DNA of 64,000 nucleotides from Serpentinimonas maccroryi. Its GTDB lineage: Bacteria; Pseudomonadota; Gammaproteobacteria; Burkholderiales; Burkholderiaceae_C. Positions 47,120-55,794 of this stretch are shown here, in pieces (within the stretch, counting starts at the first letter, position 1; each line of letters opens with the position of its first letter). Below the pieces are notes generated by a model. It was not told the origin of the DNA. It ran no database searches and saw only the letters and a program-made list of their open reading frames with translations. The DNA lies in NCBI RefSeq assembly GCF_000828915.1, contig NZ_AP014569.1, forward strand, positions 1,488,001 through 1,552,000, written 5' to 3'. The translations under genes and the position numbers were made by a program.

Positions 47120-47674
47120 ATGACGCGCTCACAAATCAACCATTGCCGCCACTGCGGCAGCGCCGTGGAGCACCGCCTGCCCGATGACGGCGACAGCCGG
47201 GTGCGCGCCATCTGCCCAGCCTGCGGCACCGTGCACTACGAAAACCCGCTCAACGTCGTCGGCACGGTGCCGGTCTGGGGCGCGCAGGGTGAACAGGTGC
47301 TTTTGTGCCTGCGCAACATCGAGCCGCGGCGCGGCAAGTGGACGCTGCCGGCCGGCTTCATGGAATTGGGCGAGAGCACGGCGGCTGGGGCGGTGCGCGA
47401 AACGGTCGAAGAGGCCGGGGCGCAGATCGAGCTGCTGGGACTGTTCACCGTGCTCAGCGTGGTGCGCGTCGGGCAGGTGCACCTGTACTACCGCGCCCGG
47501 TTGCTGAGCGACCGCTTTGAGCCTGGCCACGAAACCATAGAAGCGCGGCTGTTCCACGAGCACGAAATCCCCTGGGACGAGCTGGCCTTTCGCACCGTCA
47601 AAGTCACGCTGGAGCACTACTTTGCCGACCGGCGCCGTGGCCAGTTCGAGGTGCACAACGGCGAGATCGCCTAG
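47120..47674 (+). CDS. Nudix hydrolase with N-terminal zinc ribbon
   Basis: 184 residues. A zinc ribbon CRHCG...CPACG (9-36) precedes a Nudix fold with box GFMELGESTAAGAVRETVEEAG (about 78-99), matching GX5EX7REUXEEXGU. Enzymes of this build hydrolyse NAD-like or other nucleoside diphosphate derivatives; the exact substrate is open. It is the only plus-strand gene between 37.7 and 52.5 kb. Its stop overlaps the zipA stop region by 4 bases in a convergent arrangement. Confidence 0.9.
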   Translation: MTRSQINHCRHCGSAVEHRLPDDGDSRVRAICPACGTVHYENPLNVVGTVPVWGAQGEQVLLCLRNIEPRRGKWTLPAGFMELGESTAAGAVRETVEEAGAQIELLGLFTVLSVVRVGQVHLYYRARLLSDRFEPGHETIEARLFHEHEIPWDELAFRTVKVTLEHYFADRRRGQFEVHNGEIA

Positions 47675-48741
47675 CTGAACAAACGCCGCGCCAGCACCGA
47701 TCCGGGCGCCAGGTCGCGCGTCTGCAGGGCCTCACACAGCGCCTCGAGCTCGGCCCCGATCTGGTCCATCGCATCGTTGTGCAGCGGCGTGCCGGCGCCG
47801 TCGCACACCACCCCCTCCATGCTCTGCGCCAGCTGCTGCACCGTCTGGCGCAGTCGCACATAAGGGCGCTCGCTGCGTGCCACGTGCGGCACATCGAGCG
47901 TGACGCCAAACTGGTTGAGCACCGCTTGCTCGGGGTCGTCGGCCAAGGCGGCTTGGGTCTCGTACTGCAACACCAGCACCGCCGCCGCGCCGCTGGATTG
48001 CGCCGGCAGCACCATGCGGCCCGGCAGCGCGCCAGCCACAAAACCAGCCCGCGCCGCGTGTTGCGCCAAGTAGCCGGGGCTCCAAGCGGCACGCTGGGCG
48101 CGCACATAAAACGACAACTGCGCATCGTGTGCCAGCGCAAACTGGTCGAGCTCGCGCGCGCGCGCCACCTCGTGCATCATGTCGGGGTATTCGGGGCGCA
48201 GCTGCAGGCTGTCGGCCAATTCGTCGAGGCGCTGGATAAACTGCGAAAAGCCGATCTCGTTGAGCGCACCGGCCCGATTCACCAGCTGGATGCCGGCGCG
48301 CAAGCTTTGGTAGCGCTCGCCCGCGCGCGGCAACTCCCACTGCTGCGTCTGCAGGTTTTGCGCCTCGACATAAAACGGCTTGCCGTCGATGCGCCGGCTG
48401 GTGGGCAGTGCCGCCAGCACGGCGTCGCCCGACACCAGCTGGTCGCTGTGCAGCAGGGCAATGGCATCGATGCGCTCATCGAGCACCTGCTGCGCCTGCA
48501 CCACCTTGGGCAAATCCGGCACGCCCTCGGCGCCTGCGGTGGCAACGGGCTGCGCCTGTGCAAGCTGGCCCAGCACCGGGTCGAGGCGCGAACCGGGTTC
48601 GGCCCCCGGCGCGGCGGCTGGCGCATCGGCGCTTTGGGCGCGGCGCGGGCGCTGGCGCCGGGTGCTCCAGACGTTGTAGAGCAGCAGCGCCACCAGCAGC
48701 GCCAGCCCGAGCAGCAGCAGCCCCCATTGCAGCGGCGTCAT
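47671..48741 (-). CDS. zipA: ZipA-like cell division protein
   Basis: 356 residues: an N-terminal membrane helix (4-22), a basic and Pro/Ala-rich linker, and a C-terminal ZipA FtsZ-binding domain (about 215-345; SFYVRAQRAAWSPGYLAQHAARAGFVAG and MVLPAQ are typical). ZipA tethers FtsZ to the membrane. Its order directly after smc, with an ATGA overlap, is usual in betaproteobacteria, where ligA often follows; here a convergent Nudix gene follows instead. Confidence 0.85.
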   Translation of the reverse strand: MTPLQWGLLLLGLALLVALLLYNVWSTRRQRPRRAQSADAPAAAPGAEPGSRLDPVLGQLAQAQPVATAGAEGVPDLPKVVQAQQVLDERIDAIALLHSDQLVSGDAVLAALPTSRRIDGKPFYVEAQNLQTQQWELPRAGERYQSLRAGIQLVNRAGALNEIGFSQFIQRLDELADSLQLRPEYPDMMHEVARARELDQFALAHDAQLSFYVRAQRAAWSPGYLAQHAARAGFVAGALPGRMVLPAQSSGAAAVLVLQYETQAALADDPEQAVLNQFGVTLDVPHVARSERPYVRLRQTVQQLAQSMEGVVCDGAGTPLHNDAMDQIGAELEALCEALQTRDLAPGSVLARRLFS

Positions 48742-51700
48742 GGCTGTGGCTCCGCCAGCAAATGCTGGGCCGATTGCAAATCCACGGCCACGATGCGCGA
48801 GACGCCTTGCTCTTGCATCGTGACGCCGACGAGTTGGTGCGCCATTTCCATGGTGATTTTGTTGTGGCTGATGAAAAGAAACTGGGTCTCAAAGCTCATA
48901 CGAGTCACCAGTTGGGCAAAACGTTCGGTGTTGGCGTCGTCCAGCGGGGCATCGACCTCGTCGAGCAAGCAAAACGGCGCCGGGTTGAGTTGAAAAATGG
49001 CAAACACCAAGGCGATTGCGGTCAGCGCCTTTTCGCCGCCCGACAGCAGGTGGATGGTCTGGTTGCGCTTGCCCGGCGGCTGCGCCAGCACCTGCACCCC
49101 GGCGTCGAGGATTTCGCCCTCGCTCCACTGCAGCCGCGCTTGCCCGCCGCCAAACAATTCGGGGAATATACGCCCAAATTGCTGGTTCACCGCCTCGAAG
49201 GTCTGGCCCAGCAGGGCGCGGGTCTGGCTGTCGATGGTGCGGATGGCCTCTTCGAGGGTGGTGATGGCCTGCTGCAAGTCGTGGCTTTGCTCGCTCAAAA
49301 ACCGCCCGCGCTGCTGCGCCACCGCCAGCTCCTGGAGCGCCGCCAGGTTGACGTCGCCCAAGGCTTCGAGCTCGCGTTGGCCGCGCTGGACCTGCGCCGG
49401 CAAGGTGGCCAGCTGCACGCCCTCGGCGGCCACGCTGTGGGCCAGCGCCTGCAGCTGCTGCGGCTCGACCACGCCGGCCTCCTCGAGGCTCTGACGCTGC
49501 TGCTGCTGGGTCAGCTGCGCCGCCTGCAGGCGCAGCTGCAGCTCGCCCAAGCGCTGGCGCAAGGGCTCGAGCGCGTGCTCGAGCCGCAGGCGCTGCGCGT
49601 CGCTGGCGCGCAGTTCGGCGCTCAAAGCATCGTGGGCGCTGCGCCGCGCCCCCAGCTCTTGCTCGCGCTGGAGCTTGAGGGCCAGCGCCGCTTGCAGGGC
49701 CGACTGAGCAGCGGTGTCGCACAGGGTCTCGAGTTCGGCCTGTATCTGCTGCGCTTGCTCGGCCAGTTCGGCGCTGTGCTGCTGCCCGGCGGTTTGGTTG
49801 CGCTGCAGCTCGTCGGCGCGCGCTTGCAGGCTGCGCTGCGCGAAGTCGGCCTCTTGCGCTTGGCGCTCGAGCGCGCGCGCTTGGGCGCTGGCCTGCTGCA
49901 GCGCCTGCTCGGCCTGCGCCTGCTCGCGCTCGGCCTGCTGCAGCGCCTGCTGCTGCGCTTGCAGCTCGGTGTGCCGCTGGTGCTGTTGCGCTTGCAGCTG
50001 CTGCTGTTGCGCCTGCAGCTGCTGCAAGTTCTGCTCGGCTTCGGCTTGCTCTTGCCCCAATTGGGCGGCGCGCTGCTGGCGGTGCGCGGCTTGCTGGCTC
50101 AGGCGCAGCAGCTCGACTTGCAGTGCATGGGCTTGCGCCAGGGCGCCTTGGGCCGCAGCGCGGGCTTGCTGCAAGTGCGCACTGGCTTGGGCGCACGCGG
50201 CTTCGGCCTGCGCTTGCGCCTGGCGCGCTTGCGCGGCTTCGCCTTGCAGCTTGTGCAGCTGCTGCTGCAACTGCTCGATCTCTTGCGCGCGCGCCAGCCA
50301 GCCCGACTGCTCGGGCGCTGCGGCATAAAACGCTAGGTGCTGCGCGCCCACGCAGTGCCCCTGCGGGGTGTAGATGAGCTCGGCGGGCCCCAACGCGGCG
50401 CGCACGGCCAGCGCCTCGGGCAGGCTGGCGGCGGCGTAGCAAGGGCTGAGCCAGCGCGACAGCAAGGCCCGCAAGGCCGGCTCGGGGCAGCGCAGGTGCT
50501 GCGCCAGCGGCTGCAATTGGTGCGCGGCCTGTGCTGAGCCCTGCCCCCTGCCCTCGGCGCCCTGCCCCGCGCCCGCAGCGCATTCCTCCAGCGCATACAG
50601 CACCAGCGCCCCCGGTGGCGCCGCCTCGGCCCAAGCCAGCGCGGCCTCTAGGTTGGGCAGCTCCAGCGCCTGCAGCCGCTCGCGCAAGGCGGCCTCGATC
50701 GCCGTGGCCCAGCCGGCCGCCGGCTGCACCCGCTGCCACAGCGGCGCGCGCCCTTGCAAGCCTTGCCGCTCCAGCCATTGCGGCAGCTGGCCGGCTTGCT
50801 GCAGCCGGGTCTGCAAGGCCTGCAAGGCGTCGTGTCGGGCTTGGCACTGGGCCTGCGCTTGGGCCTGCGCCTGCGCCTGCTGCTGGCACTGGCTGCGCCG
50901 CTGCTCGCATTGGGTCTGCTCGAGCTGCAGCTGCTGCACCGCCTCCTGCGCTTGGGCGTGGCGCTGCTGCGCTTGCTCAAACTCGGCCTGCAAGCCCGCC
51001 AGCCGCGCCTCGTCGCTGGCCTGCGCCGCCAGCGCTTGGGCTTCGCTGTGCAGGCGCTGCACCCGCTGCTGCCACTGCTGGCGCTGTTGCTCAAAGGCGC
51101 GCTGTTGCGCCCCCAGCACGCCCAGCGCCTGCTGGCTCTCGGCCAGCGCGCGGCGGCAGCGCTGCAGCCCCTGCTGCGCCGCTTGCAGCTGGGCTTGGGC
51201 GGCGGGCTGCGCAGCGGCTTGCTGCTGGCACTGCGCCGCCAGCGCCGCCGCCTGCAGGGCCGCGGCTTGCTGTTGCTGGGCTAGGCGCTCGCGCTCGTCG
51301 GCGGCGGCGCGGGTGCGCTCGTCCCACTGTCCGCGCTGCTGATGTAACTGCTGCAGGCGCTGCTGCAGGCGCTGGCGGTGGTCGCGCACGTGGCGGATCT
51401 CGGTCTCGAGCCGCGCCACCTCGGCGGCGGCGGCGTACAGCGCCCCTTGGGCCTGGTTGAGCGCCTCGCCGGCGGCATAGTGCGCCTGCCGCGCCGCTTC
51501 CAGTTCGGCCTCTAGCTTGCGCAAAGCCGCCGTTTGCTCGTCAAGCTCGAGCTGCACCTGCTGCCCTTGGGTTTGGGCTTGAGCAGCGTCGGCCTGGGCT
51601 TGGCAAAGTTTTAGCCAGCACAGCTGCTGCTGGCCGCGCTGCACCCGGCTTTGCAGATCGCGGTAGCGCTGCGCCAGCGCGGCTTGCTGCTCCAGCTTGC

Positions 51701-52316
51701 TGCGCTGCTCATCGAGCTCGGTCAAGATGTCTTGCACCCGGCTCAGGTTGGTGCGCGCATCGAGCAGCCGCGCGGCGGTCTCGCGGCGGCGCTCTTTGTA
51801 TTTGGACACCCCGGCCGCTTCCTCCAGAAACAGGCGCAAGTCTTCGGGGCGGCTCTCGATGATGCGGCCGATGGTGCCCTGGCCAATGATGGCGTAGGCG
51901 CGCGGCCCCAGCCCGGTGCCCAAGAACAGATCGTGCACGTCGCGCCGGCGCACCGGCTGCTGGTTGATGTGGTAGCTGCTGGTGCCATCGCGTGTGAGCA
52001 CCCGGCGCACCGACAGCTCGGCATAACGGCCCCACGGCCCGGGCACGCGCTGGCTGGCGTTGTCAAACACCAGCTCCACGCTGGCGCGGCTGGCGGGCTT
52101 GCGCTGCGCGCTGCCGCTGAAGATCACGTCCTGCATCGACTCGCCGCGCAGCTCGCTGGCCTTGCTCTCGCCCAGCACCCAGCGCACGGCGTCCATGATG
52201 TTGGATTTGCCGCAACCGTTGGGGCCGACCACCCCCACCAGTTGGCCCGGCAGGCCAAAGGTGGTGGCTTCGGCAAAGGACTTGAAGCCCGACAACTTGA
52301 TGGTCTGTAGGCGCAC
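48738..52316 (-). CDS. smc: Chromosome segregation protein Smc
   Basis: 1192 residues. An N-terminal ATPase half with Walker A GPNGCGKSN (31-39) is joined through two very long Gln/Ala-rich coiled coils to a hinge (about 500-640, LPQWLERQGLQGRAPLWQRV) and a C-terminal half with LLSGGEKALTAIALVF and Walker B FCLLDEVDAPLDDAN. It compacts and separates chromosomes with ScpA and ScpB (scpB at 35.3 kb). The start is GTG at 52316 (VRLQTIKLSGFKSF), which matches homologues; the extra upstream codons do not. It overlaps zipA by 4 bases. Confidence 0.96.
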   Translation of the reverse strand: MRLQTIKLSGFKSFAEATTFGLPGQLVGVVGPNGCGKSNIMDAVRWVLGESKASELRGESMQDVIFSGSAQRKPASRASVELVFDNASQRVPGPWGRYAELSVRRVLTRDGTSSYHINQQPVRRRDVHDLFLGTGLGPRAYAIIGQGTIGRIIESRPEDLRLFLEEAAGVSKYKERRRETAARLLDARTNLSRVQDILTELDEQRSKLEQQAALAQRYRDLQSRVQRGQQQLCWLKLCQAQADAAQAQTQGQQVQLELDEQTAALRKLEAELEAARQAHYAAGEALNQAQGALYAAAAEVARLETEIRHVRDHRQRLQQRLQQLHQQRGQWDERTRAAADERERLAQQQQAAALQAAALAAQCQQQAAAQPAAQAQLQAAQQGLQRCRRALAESQQALGVLGAQQRAFEQQRQQWQQRVQRLHSEAQALAAQASDEARLAGLQAEFEQAQQRHAQAQEAVQQLQLEQTQCEQRRSQCQQQAQAQAQAQAQCQARHDALQALQTRLQQAGQLPQWLERQGLQGRAPLWQRVQPAAGWATAIEAALRERLQALELPNLEAALAWAEAAPPGALVLYALEECAAGAGQGAEGRGQGSAQAAHQLQPLAQHLRCPEPALRALLSRWLSPCYAAASLPEALAVRAALGPAELIYTPQGHCVGAQHLAFYAAAPEQSGWLARAQEIEQLQQQLHKLQGEAAQARQAQAQAEAACAQASAHLQQARAAAQGALAQAHALQVELLRLSQQAAHRQQRAAQLGQEQAEAEQNLQQLQAQQQQLQAQQHQRHTELQAQQQALQQAEREQAQAEQALQQASAQARALERQAQEADFAQRSLQARADELQRNQTAGQQHSAELAEQAQQIQAELETLCDTAAQSALQAALALKLQREQELGARRSAHDALSAELRASDAQRLRLEHALEPLRQRLGELQLRLQAAQLTQQQQRQSLEEAGVVEPQQLQALAHSVAAEGVQLATLPAQVQRGQRELEALGDVNLAALQELAVAQQRGRFLSEQSHDLQQAITTLEEAIRTIDSQTRALLGQTFEAVNQQFGRIFPELFGGGQARLQWSEGEILDAGVQVLAQPPGKRNQTIHLLSGGEKALTAIALVFAIFQLNPAPFCLLDEVDAPLDDANTERFAQLVTRMSFETQFLFISHNKITMEMAHQLVGVTMQEQGVSRIVAVDLQSAQHLLAEPQP

Positions 52317-52432
52317 GCTTGCTGCTTCGCTGGATACTGGGCACGACCTTGCACGGCCATGCGCCGCCATGCAAGGCCATGAAAGATGGGAGGCGCTAGT
52401 TTAAGGCGCGCGCACCGAGCCAGGGCCAAACA

Positions 52433-52438
52433 TACAAT
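52433..52438 (+). promoter_or_regulatory. Possible dapD -10 box (TACAAT)
   Basis: In the divergent gap between smc and dapD, TACAAT lies 65 bases before the dapD ATG. No matching -35 hexamer is seen at 16-18 bases, so this is tentative. Confidence 0.35.
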
Positions 52439-52503
52439 GCGAGCTTCGATCCGGCCCCCTACAGCCCAACCCAGCCTCCGCTTTCGCAACCCACCGCCCC
52501 ACC

Positions 52504-53337
52504 ATGAGCCCCTCTTTGCAAACCCTGATCGACCAAGCCTGGGAACAGCGCGCCCAGCTCAACCCCAGCAACGCCTCGCGCGAGGTGCAAGACGCCGTCG
52601 AGCAGGTGCTCGAGCAGCTCAACAACGGCCAGCTGCGCGTCGCCACCCGCTCGGGCGTGGGCCAGTGGACGGTGCACCAGTGGATCAAAAAGGCCGTGCT
52701 GCTGAGCTTTAGGCTCAACGACAACGCCATCATCCGTGCCGGCGAGCTGGCCTTTTACGACAAGGTGCCGACCAAATTCGCCAACTTAAGCCCGCAGGAG
52801 CTCGCCGCCACGGGCGTGCGCGTGGTGCCGCCGGCGGTGGCGCGGCGCGGCAGCTTCATCGCCCGCGGCGCCGTGCTCATGCCCAGCTACGTCAACATCG
52901 GCGCCTACGTCGATGAAGGCAGCATGGTGGACACCTGGGCCACGGTGGGCTCGTGCGCCCAGATCGGCAAAAACGTGCACCTGTCGGGGGGTGTCGGCAT
53001 CGGCGGTGTGCTCGAGCCGCTGCAAGCCAACCCCACTATCATCGAAGACAACTGCTTCATCGGTGCGCGCTCCGAAGTGGTCGAAGGCGTGATCGTGGAA
53101 GAAAACGCCGTGCTCGGCATGGGCGTTTACTTGGGCCAGAGCACCCCGATCTTCAACCGCGCCACGGGCGAGATCAGCTACGGCCGGGTGCCGGCGGGCT
53201 CGGTGGTGGTGAGCGGCAGCCTGCCCAAAACCGCTGCCAACGGCGCCCCCTACAGCCTGTACGCGGCGGTGATCGTCAAGCAGGTGGATGCGCAGACGCG
53301 CTCCAAAACCAGCATCAACGAGCTGCTGCGCGACTAA
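52504..53337 (+). CDS. dapD: 2,3,4,5-tetrahydropyridine-2,6-dicarboxylate N-succinyltransferase
   Basis: 277 residues. A helical N-terminal domain precedes a left-handed beta-helix of hexapeptide repeats ([43 protein letters not shown]). It uses succinyl-CoA in the succinylase branch of diaminopimelate and lysine synthesis. DapE, which removes the succinyl group later, is encoded 1.2 kb downstream. Divergent from smc with a 187-base gap that holds the smc and dapD promoters. Confidence 0.97.
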   Translation: MSPSLQTLIDQAWEQRAQLNPSNASREVQDAVEQVLEQLNNGQLRVATRSGVGQWTVHQWIKKAVLLSFRLNDNAIIRAGELAFYDKVPTKFANLSPQELAATGVRVVPPAVARRGSFIARGAVLMPSYVNIGAYVDEGSMVDTWATVGSCAQIGKNVHLSGGVGIGGVLEPLQANPTIIEDNCFIGARSEVVEGVIVEENAVLGMGVYLGQSTPIFNRATGEISYGRVPAGSVVVSGSLPKTAANGAPYSLYAAVIVKQVDAQTRSKTSINELLRD

Positions 53338-53395
53338 AGCGCGCTCACCGCTGCTCAAGGCCTTTGGCAACGAACACGCAACAGGAGCCACACCC

Positions 53396-54556
53396 ATGGG
53401 CCCGATGGAAAAAATCCTGCGCCTGATGAGCGAAAAGCGCGCCTCCGACGTCTATTTGTCGGCGGCCTCGCCGGTGCAAATGAAGCTCAACGGTGTCTGC
53501 ACCGCCATCACGCCGCAGCCGCTGCCGGTCGATGGGCCGCTGCAGCTGCTGGCCGAAGTGGTGAGTGCCGAGCAGCTGCGTGAATTTCATGCCAGCGGCG
53601 AACTCAACATCGCCATTCCGCTGGCAGGGGTTGGGCGTTTTCGCCTCAGCGCCATGAAGCAGCGCGGCAACTGCGCCATGGTGGTGCGTTTCATCAGCAG
53701 CGAAATCCCGGCCTTCGAGTCGCTGCAGCTGCCGCCGGTGCTGGCAAAAATGATCATGGCCAAGCGCGGCCTGATGCTGGTGGTCGGCTCCACCGGCTCG
53801 GGCAAAAGCACCACCCTAGCGGCCTTGCTCGACCACCGCAACGCCCAAAGCAGAGGCCACATCCTAACGATCGAAGACCCGGTCGAATACCTGTTTCGCA
53901 ACAAGCAGTCGATCGTCAACCAACGCGAAGTCGGCACCGACACCGCTTCGCTCTACGTCGCGCTCAAAAACGCGCTGCGCCAGGCCCCGGACGTGATCCT
54001 GATCGGCGAAATCCGCGACCGCGAAACCATGTCGCTGGCCATCGCCTACGCCCAGTCGGGCCACCTGGTGCTGGCCACGCTGCACGCCAACAACAGCCAC
54101 CAGGCGCTCAACCGCATCCTCAACTTTTACCCGGTCGAGGTGCGCCCGACCATGCTCAACGACTTGGCTTCCTCGCTCAAGGCGATCGTGTCGCAGCGGC
54201 TGCTGCGCACGGTCGATGGCAGCCGCGTGCCGGCGGTGGAAGTGATGGTCAACTCGCGCCTGATGAGCGAAATGATCGAAAAAGGCGATTTTTTTGGCGT
54301 GCGCGAGGCGCTAGAAAAATCCATGTCCGAAGAATCGCAAACCTTCGAGTCCGACATCGCGCGCCTGATCCTGAGCGGCAAAATCGAACGCCAAGAAGGC
54401 TTGGCGTACGCCGATTCACCCACCAACCTGATGTGGCGGCTGCAAAACCAGTCGCTTCAATCGCGCACGCAAAACCCCAGCGAACCGCCCGCCGCGTCGC
54501 CCCAAGCGCCCTCGCCCAGCGGCCCCTCGTTTGCCGACTTTACCCTCGACGCCTAA
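53396..54556 (+). CDS. pilU: PilT/PilU-family twitching motility ATPase
   Basis: 386 residues of the pilus-retraction ATPase family. Landmarks are [27 protein letters not shown] at the start, Walker [11 protein letters not shown], the Asp box [10 protein letters not shown], Walker [15 protein letters not shown] and the His box LATLHANN. Residue choices ([19 protein letters not shown]) match PilU rather than PilT. AGGAG 9 bases before the ATG at 53396 supports that start. It lies between dapD and dapE, a common arrangement in the order, though unrelated to lysine synthesis. A disordered Pro/Ser tail ends the protein. Confidence 0.9.
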   Translation: MGPMEKILRLMSEKRASDVYLSAASPVQMKLNGVCTAITPQPLPVDGPLQLLAEVVSAEQLREFHASGELNIAIPLAGVGRFRLSAMKQRGNCAMVVRFISSEIPAFESLQLPPVLAKMIMAKRGLMLVVGSTGSGKSTTLAALLDHRNAQSRGHILTIEDPVEYLFRNKQSIVNQREVGTDTASLYVALKNALRQAPDVILIGEIRDRETMSLAIAYAQSGHLVLATLHANNSHQALNRILNFYPVEVRPTMLNDLASSLKAIVSQRLLRTVDGSRVPAVEVMVNSRLMSEMIEKGDFFGVREALEKSMSEESQTFESDIARLILSGKIERQEGLAYADSPTNLMWRLQNQSLQSRTQNPSEPPAASPQAPSPSGPSFADFTLDA

Positions 54557-54573
54557 TTTGGCTGTCCCCGACC

Positions 54574-55740
54574 ATGCACCCCACCCAGCAACTGACCCAG
54601 CAACTGATCGCCTGCCCCTCTGTCAGCCCGGCCGACGCCGGTTGTTTGGAGCTGATCGCCGATCGCCTGCAAGCGCTGGGCTTTGTCTGCGAGCGTATCG
54701 ACAGCGGCCCGCCCGATTGGCGCGTGAGCAACCTGTGGGCCAAGCGCAGCGTCAGCCCCACGGCCCACACCTTGGTCTGGGCCGGCCACACCGACGTGGT
54801 GCCCACCGGCGCGCTGGAGCGCTGGCACAGCCCGCCCTTTGAGCCCACGCTGCGCGACGGCAAGCTCTACGGCCGCGGCGCCAGCGACATGAAAGCCTCG
54901 CTGGCGGCGATGGTGGTGGCCTGCGAAGCCTTTGTGGCCGCGCAGCCCGAGGCGCCGCTGAATCTGGCTTTTTTGCTCACCTCGGACGAAGAAGGCCCGG
55001 CCCACGATGGCACCGTGGCGGTGTGCCGCGAGCTGCAACGCCGCGGCGAGCGGCTCGACTGGTGCATCGTGGGCGAACCCACCGCCGAGCGCCAGACCGG
55101 CGACACCATCAAAAACGGCCGCCGCGGCTCGCTCAGTGGCCGGCTCACGCTCAAGGGCGTGCAGGGCCACATCGCCTACCCGCAACTGGCGCGCAACCCC
55201 ATCCACCTGCTGGCGCCGGCGCTGGCCGAACTCGCCGCCACCCTGTGGGACGGCGGCAACGCGCACTTCCCCCCCACCTCGTGGCAGGCCAGCAACCTGC
55301 ACGCCGGCACCGGCGCGAGCAACGTGATTCCCGGCACCGCCGTGCTCGATTTCAACTTTCGCTTCAGTACCGAGAGCACGCCCGAGAGCCTGCAACAGCG
55401 CGTGCACGATCTGCTGGCGCGCCACCACCTGCACGCCGGGCGCGACTACGAGCTGGACTGGAGCCTGTCGGGCCAGCCTTTTCTCACGCCGGCGGGCAGC
55501 TTGGTCGATGCGGTGCGCACCGCCATTTTTCAGGTCACCGGGCTGCAGGCACAGCTCTCGACCAGCGGCGGCACCAGCGACGGGCGCTTCATCGCTCAAA
55601 TCTGCCCGCAAGTGATCGAACTCGGGCCGCCCAATGCCACCATCCACCAAGTCAACGAGTGCGTGGCCGTGGCCGAACTCGAGCCCCTGACCCACATTTA
55701 TCGCCGGGTGATGGAGCACTTGGTCTCGCGCCCATTGTAA
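54574..55740 (+). CDS. dapE: Succinyl-diaminopimelate desuccinylase
   Basis: 388-residue M20 metallopeptidase-type enzyme. Zinc-binding and catalytic motifs are [11 protein letters not shown] (His, Asp), [13 protein letters not shown] (Asp) and [13 protein letters not shown] (Glu pair). The C-terminal [12 protein letters not shown] supplies the last zinc His. It hydrolyses N-succinyl-LL-diaminopimelate in lysine and peptidoglycan precursor synthesis. It starts 17 bases after pilU, so dapD-pilU-dapE look co-transcribed. Confidence 0.97.
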   Translation: MHPTQQLTQQLIACPSVSPADAGCLELIADRLQALGFVCERIDSGPPDWRVSNLWAKRSVSPTAHTLVWAGHTDVVPTGALERWHSPPFEPTLRDGKLYGRGASDMKASLAAMVVACEAFVAAQPEAPLNLAFLLTSDEEGPAHDGTVAVCRELQRRGERLDWCIVGEPTAERQTGDTIKNGRRGSLSGRLTLKGVQGHIAYPQLARNPIHLLAPALAELAATLWDGGNAHFPPTSWQASNLHAGTGASNVIPGTAVLDFNFRFSTESTPESLQQRVHDLLARHHLHAGRDYELDWSLSGQPFLTPAGSLVDAVRTAIFQVTGLQAQLSTSGGTSDGRFIAQICPQVIELGPPNATIHQVNECVAVAELEPLTHIYRRVMEHLVSRPL

Positions 55741-55794
55741 AATCGCCCAATATGATTACCATTTGCCGAACCTGAAAGCCGTTTCGCTCCGCGT

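Noticed and set aside
48408-51460. Long plus-strand open frames opposite zipA and smc
   Set aside because: They arise from Gln/Ala coiled-coil codons of smc read backwards; no start signal or recognisable fold.
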